A DNA stretch of 64,000 nucleotides, taken from Synechococcus sp. CC9902. Its GTDB lineage: Bacteria; Cyanobacteriota; Cyanobacteriia; PCC-6307; Cyanobiaceae. Each line of letters starts with the position of its first letter. Positions within the stretch are counted from its first letter, which is position 1. Location of the stretch: positions 1,054,001 through 1,118,000 of the forward strand of contig NC_007513.1 in assembly GCF_000012505.1 (NCBI RefSeq), in the 5' to 3' direction. The notes beneath the pieces were generated by a model that saw nothing but the letters and a program-made list of their open reading frames with translations, ran no database searches and was not told where the DNA came from. A program made the translations under genes and the position numbers. Of the stretch, positions 62,761 through 64,000 are shown piece after piece.

Positions 62761-64000
62761 TTGATCGTTTTCTCGATTCGTCGAGTCGATCAGTTGAAAC
62801 CCCTTCGGTTATGCCGTAAGGGGTTTTTTTTATGAGTCGGTCAATCGCCGCCGACAGATTTACATCCATGGCGATACCTCGGCCATCGCTTACGACGATA
62901 CGAACCAACGATGGAAGACCACCCTTTGTGGCCTTTAGATAAACAGGCTCTACGTAAAGAAGGCTTGTCCCTACTGGTAAAACCAACAAATTACCTTGGA
63001 CAAGTTCTGAACCACCACCATCCCAAAGACTAAACACCTTGCTCACTTCAGGATCTTGATTGATGAGAGCTTGGATTTGTTCAGGTCCAAGAATTGGTCT
63101 GTCTTTTGGAAAATCGATCAACAACAATTCCCCATAATGTTCAGCATCATTCCGTGCTGCTAACCAAGCAGTTAAATTTGGCCTTGCCAGAGGTGTAAGA
63201 GGTTGAAGCAACAAAAACTCTGAACTATTATTTCCTTCTATTTGTGCAGTTATATGATACGGTTCAACGGATATCTGTTCTCCTCCATATACCTCTAAGG
63301 GCACTTGCCACACATCATCGCCGCTATAAAAAATCCGGGGATCTTCAACATGATATCTCTGGAGTTGACTCACCTGTACTTTGAAGAAATCTTCCGGGAC
63401 TAATAGATGTGCTTTGAGAATATTTGGCATGCTTTCAATTGATTCGAAAAGCTGTGGAAACAATTTTTGCCACGACTTAATGATCGGATCATCAGGTTCA
63501 CTCACAAATAGACGCATACTGCCGTTGTATGCATCTACTACCACCTTGACTGAGTTTCGTAAATATCGATCAGAGTCTGTTTTACTAACTGCAGCACTGT
63601 ACGCATAAGTAGCACTATGTGTATAACCCTCGGCAATCCAGAATTGGTGCTGGATTCTGTTTCCGCTGGTTCCTAATTCAAGATTGTCGCCAGGCACAGA
63701 AACCAAATAGGGATCTCCTCGTAGATCTAGGAATGGAGCGATGGCTCGAATGCGTTGCCTCACTTCACGGCGTAAAAGAACCCTTGAATCCTTCTGAATT
63801 GCTTTGGTTGTGAGAAGTCTGGGTTCCGCCAAATAAATCGAAGCGCACAACCTTTGTATCAACGAACCAATTGGCACGCCAGCAGATCCCGCGTAGTGAG
63901 AATAAACATTGAGATCTCCATCTGGATAATCGAATTCATCGACTTCAGTTGGCACAACTGCATAGGGTGAAGGCAGCATGCCGAAGTAAAGCGCTGCATT
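62753..64000 (-). CDS. UPF0182 membrane protein, C-terminal part (partial)
   Basis: Open from the right window edge, so the N terminus lies beyond it. The translated part is 415 residues. It has the UPF0182 C-terminal domain: [45 protein letters not shown] and the later [20 protein letters not shown], then [23 protein letters not shown]0182 proteins have several N-terminal membrane segments and a large extracellular domain of unknown role. ATG 63979 is only an internal codon. The stop overlaps the peroxiredoxin gene by 8 bp. Confidence 0.9.
   Translation of the reverse strand, partial: NAALYFGMLPSPYAVVPTEVDEFDYPDGDLNVYSHYAGSAGVPIGSLIQRLCASIYLAEPRLLTTKAIQKDSRVLLRREVRQRIRAIAPFLDLRGDPYLVSVPGDNLELGTSGNRIQHQFWIAEGYTHSATYAYSAAVSKTDSDRYLRNSVKVVVDAYNGSMRLFVSEPDDPIIKSWQKLFPQLFESIESMPNILKAHLLVPEDFFKVQVSQLQRYHVEDPRIFYSGDDVWQVPLEVYGGEQISVEPYHITAQIEGNNSSEFLLLQPLTPLARPNLTAWLAARNDAEHYGELLLIDFPKDRPILGPEQIQALINQDPEVSKVFSLWDGGGSELVQGNLLVLPVGTSLLYVEPVYLKATKGGLPSLVRIVVSDGRGIAMDVNLSAAIDRLIKKTPYGITEGVSTDRLDESRKRSIS
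62797..62831 (+). terminator. Terminator of the peroxiredoxin gene, inside UPF0182 coding
   Basis: AACCCCTT (62798-62805) pairs with AAGGGGTT (62818-62825) and a run of eight T follows (62824-62831), 37 bp after the peroxiredoxin stop. The same bases on the other strand encode [11 protein letters not shown] of the UPF0182 protein. Confidence 0.85.

Noticed and set aside
1-64000. CRISPR arrays, IS elements, integrases, phage genes
   Set aside because: No regular repeat-spacer series, transposase-like proteins, terminal inverted repeats or phage structural genes were recognised.

Overview
The window reads as core chromosome of a marine unicellular cyanobacterium, most likely Synechococcus of the picocyanobacterial clade. 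The evidence is an allophycocyanin B alpha subunit (apcD), a cyanobacterial-type Hfq, HemJ, RibBA, a Psb32-like TPM protein, a PxcA/CemA-type protein, a CCB2/CCB4-type cytochrome b6f assembly protein, B12-dependent metH beside cobN and cobU, many cyanobacteria-restricted DUF proteins (DUF3110, DUF1995, DUF4330, DUF3370, UPF0182) and very tight gene packing. Base composition looks mid-range (around 55% G+C by eye, not computed). I see no phage, IS element, integrase, CRISPR array or rRNA operon; one tRNA gene is present. All family names are from memory of the families; no search was run.

Layout: 1-4132 carries the end of dnaK, dnaJ, a DUF3110 gene, murQ, mtnP (reverse) and a cyclophilin. 4147-7983 carries ribBA, argC, purN and a Ycf35-like gene. 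7985-11388 has an M61 aminopeptidase with PDZ domain, an AmpD-like amidase and a lysozyme-like protein. 11504-18337 has pgi, leuS, hfq, dapF and a cysteine desulfurase. 18350-22329 has DUF1995, DUF4330, dacB, a coiled-coil DivIVA/Cdv3-like protein and coaD. 22401-27908 is a forward cluster of flavin reductase, uvrC, a small secreted protein, a photolyase-family protein, hemJ and a PHP phosphoesterase. 27936-37196 has a hypothetical gene, cobN, ilvE, metH and a small gene whose ribosome binding site lies in a hairpin. 37230-44087 is a string of small and accessory genes: DUF2237, an SDR enzyme, a frameshifted SpoIID-like gene, an Ap4A phosphorylase-like gene, a short sigma factor, DUF3370 and a ribbon-helix-helix/J-domain fusion. 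A 657-bp hairpin-rich gap (44088-44744) follows, then apcD, rlmD-like, pheT, rpmG, rpsR, an RNase II family gene, an FAD enzyme, metG, an LptC-like lipoprotein gene, a CCB-like gene, terB-like, psb32-like, pxcA-like, cobU, trmL, an M23 peptidase, tRNA-Met, a 2-Cys peroxiredoxin and a UPF0182 gene cut by the window end.

Two themes recur. Peptidoglycan turnover is heavily represented (murQ, AmpD-like amidase, lysozyme-like protein, dacB, SpoIID-like, M23). Cobalamin synthesis (cobN, cobU) sits near a cobalamin user (metH). Ten of the tail-to-tail gene pairs overlap in their coding ends, so the large structured gap before apcD stands out.

No clear new multi-gene system is visible. The strongest leads are the structured RNA-like gap at 44088-44744, the hairpin over the ribosome binding site after metH, the RHH/J-domain fusion and the photolyase homologue that lacks most iron-sulfur ligands.
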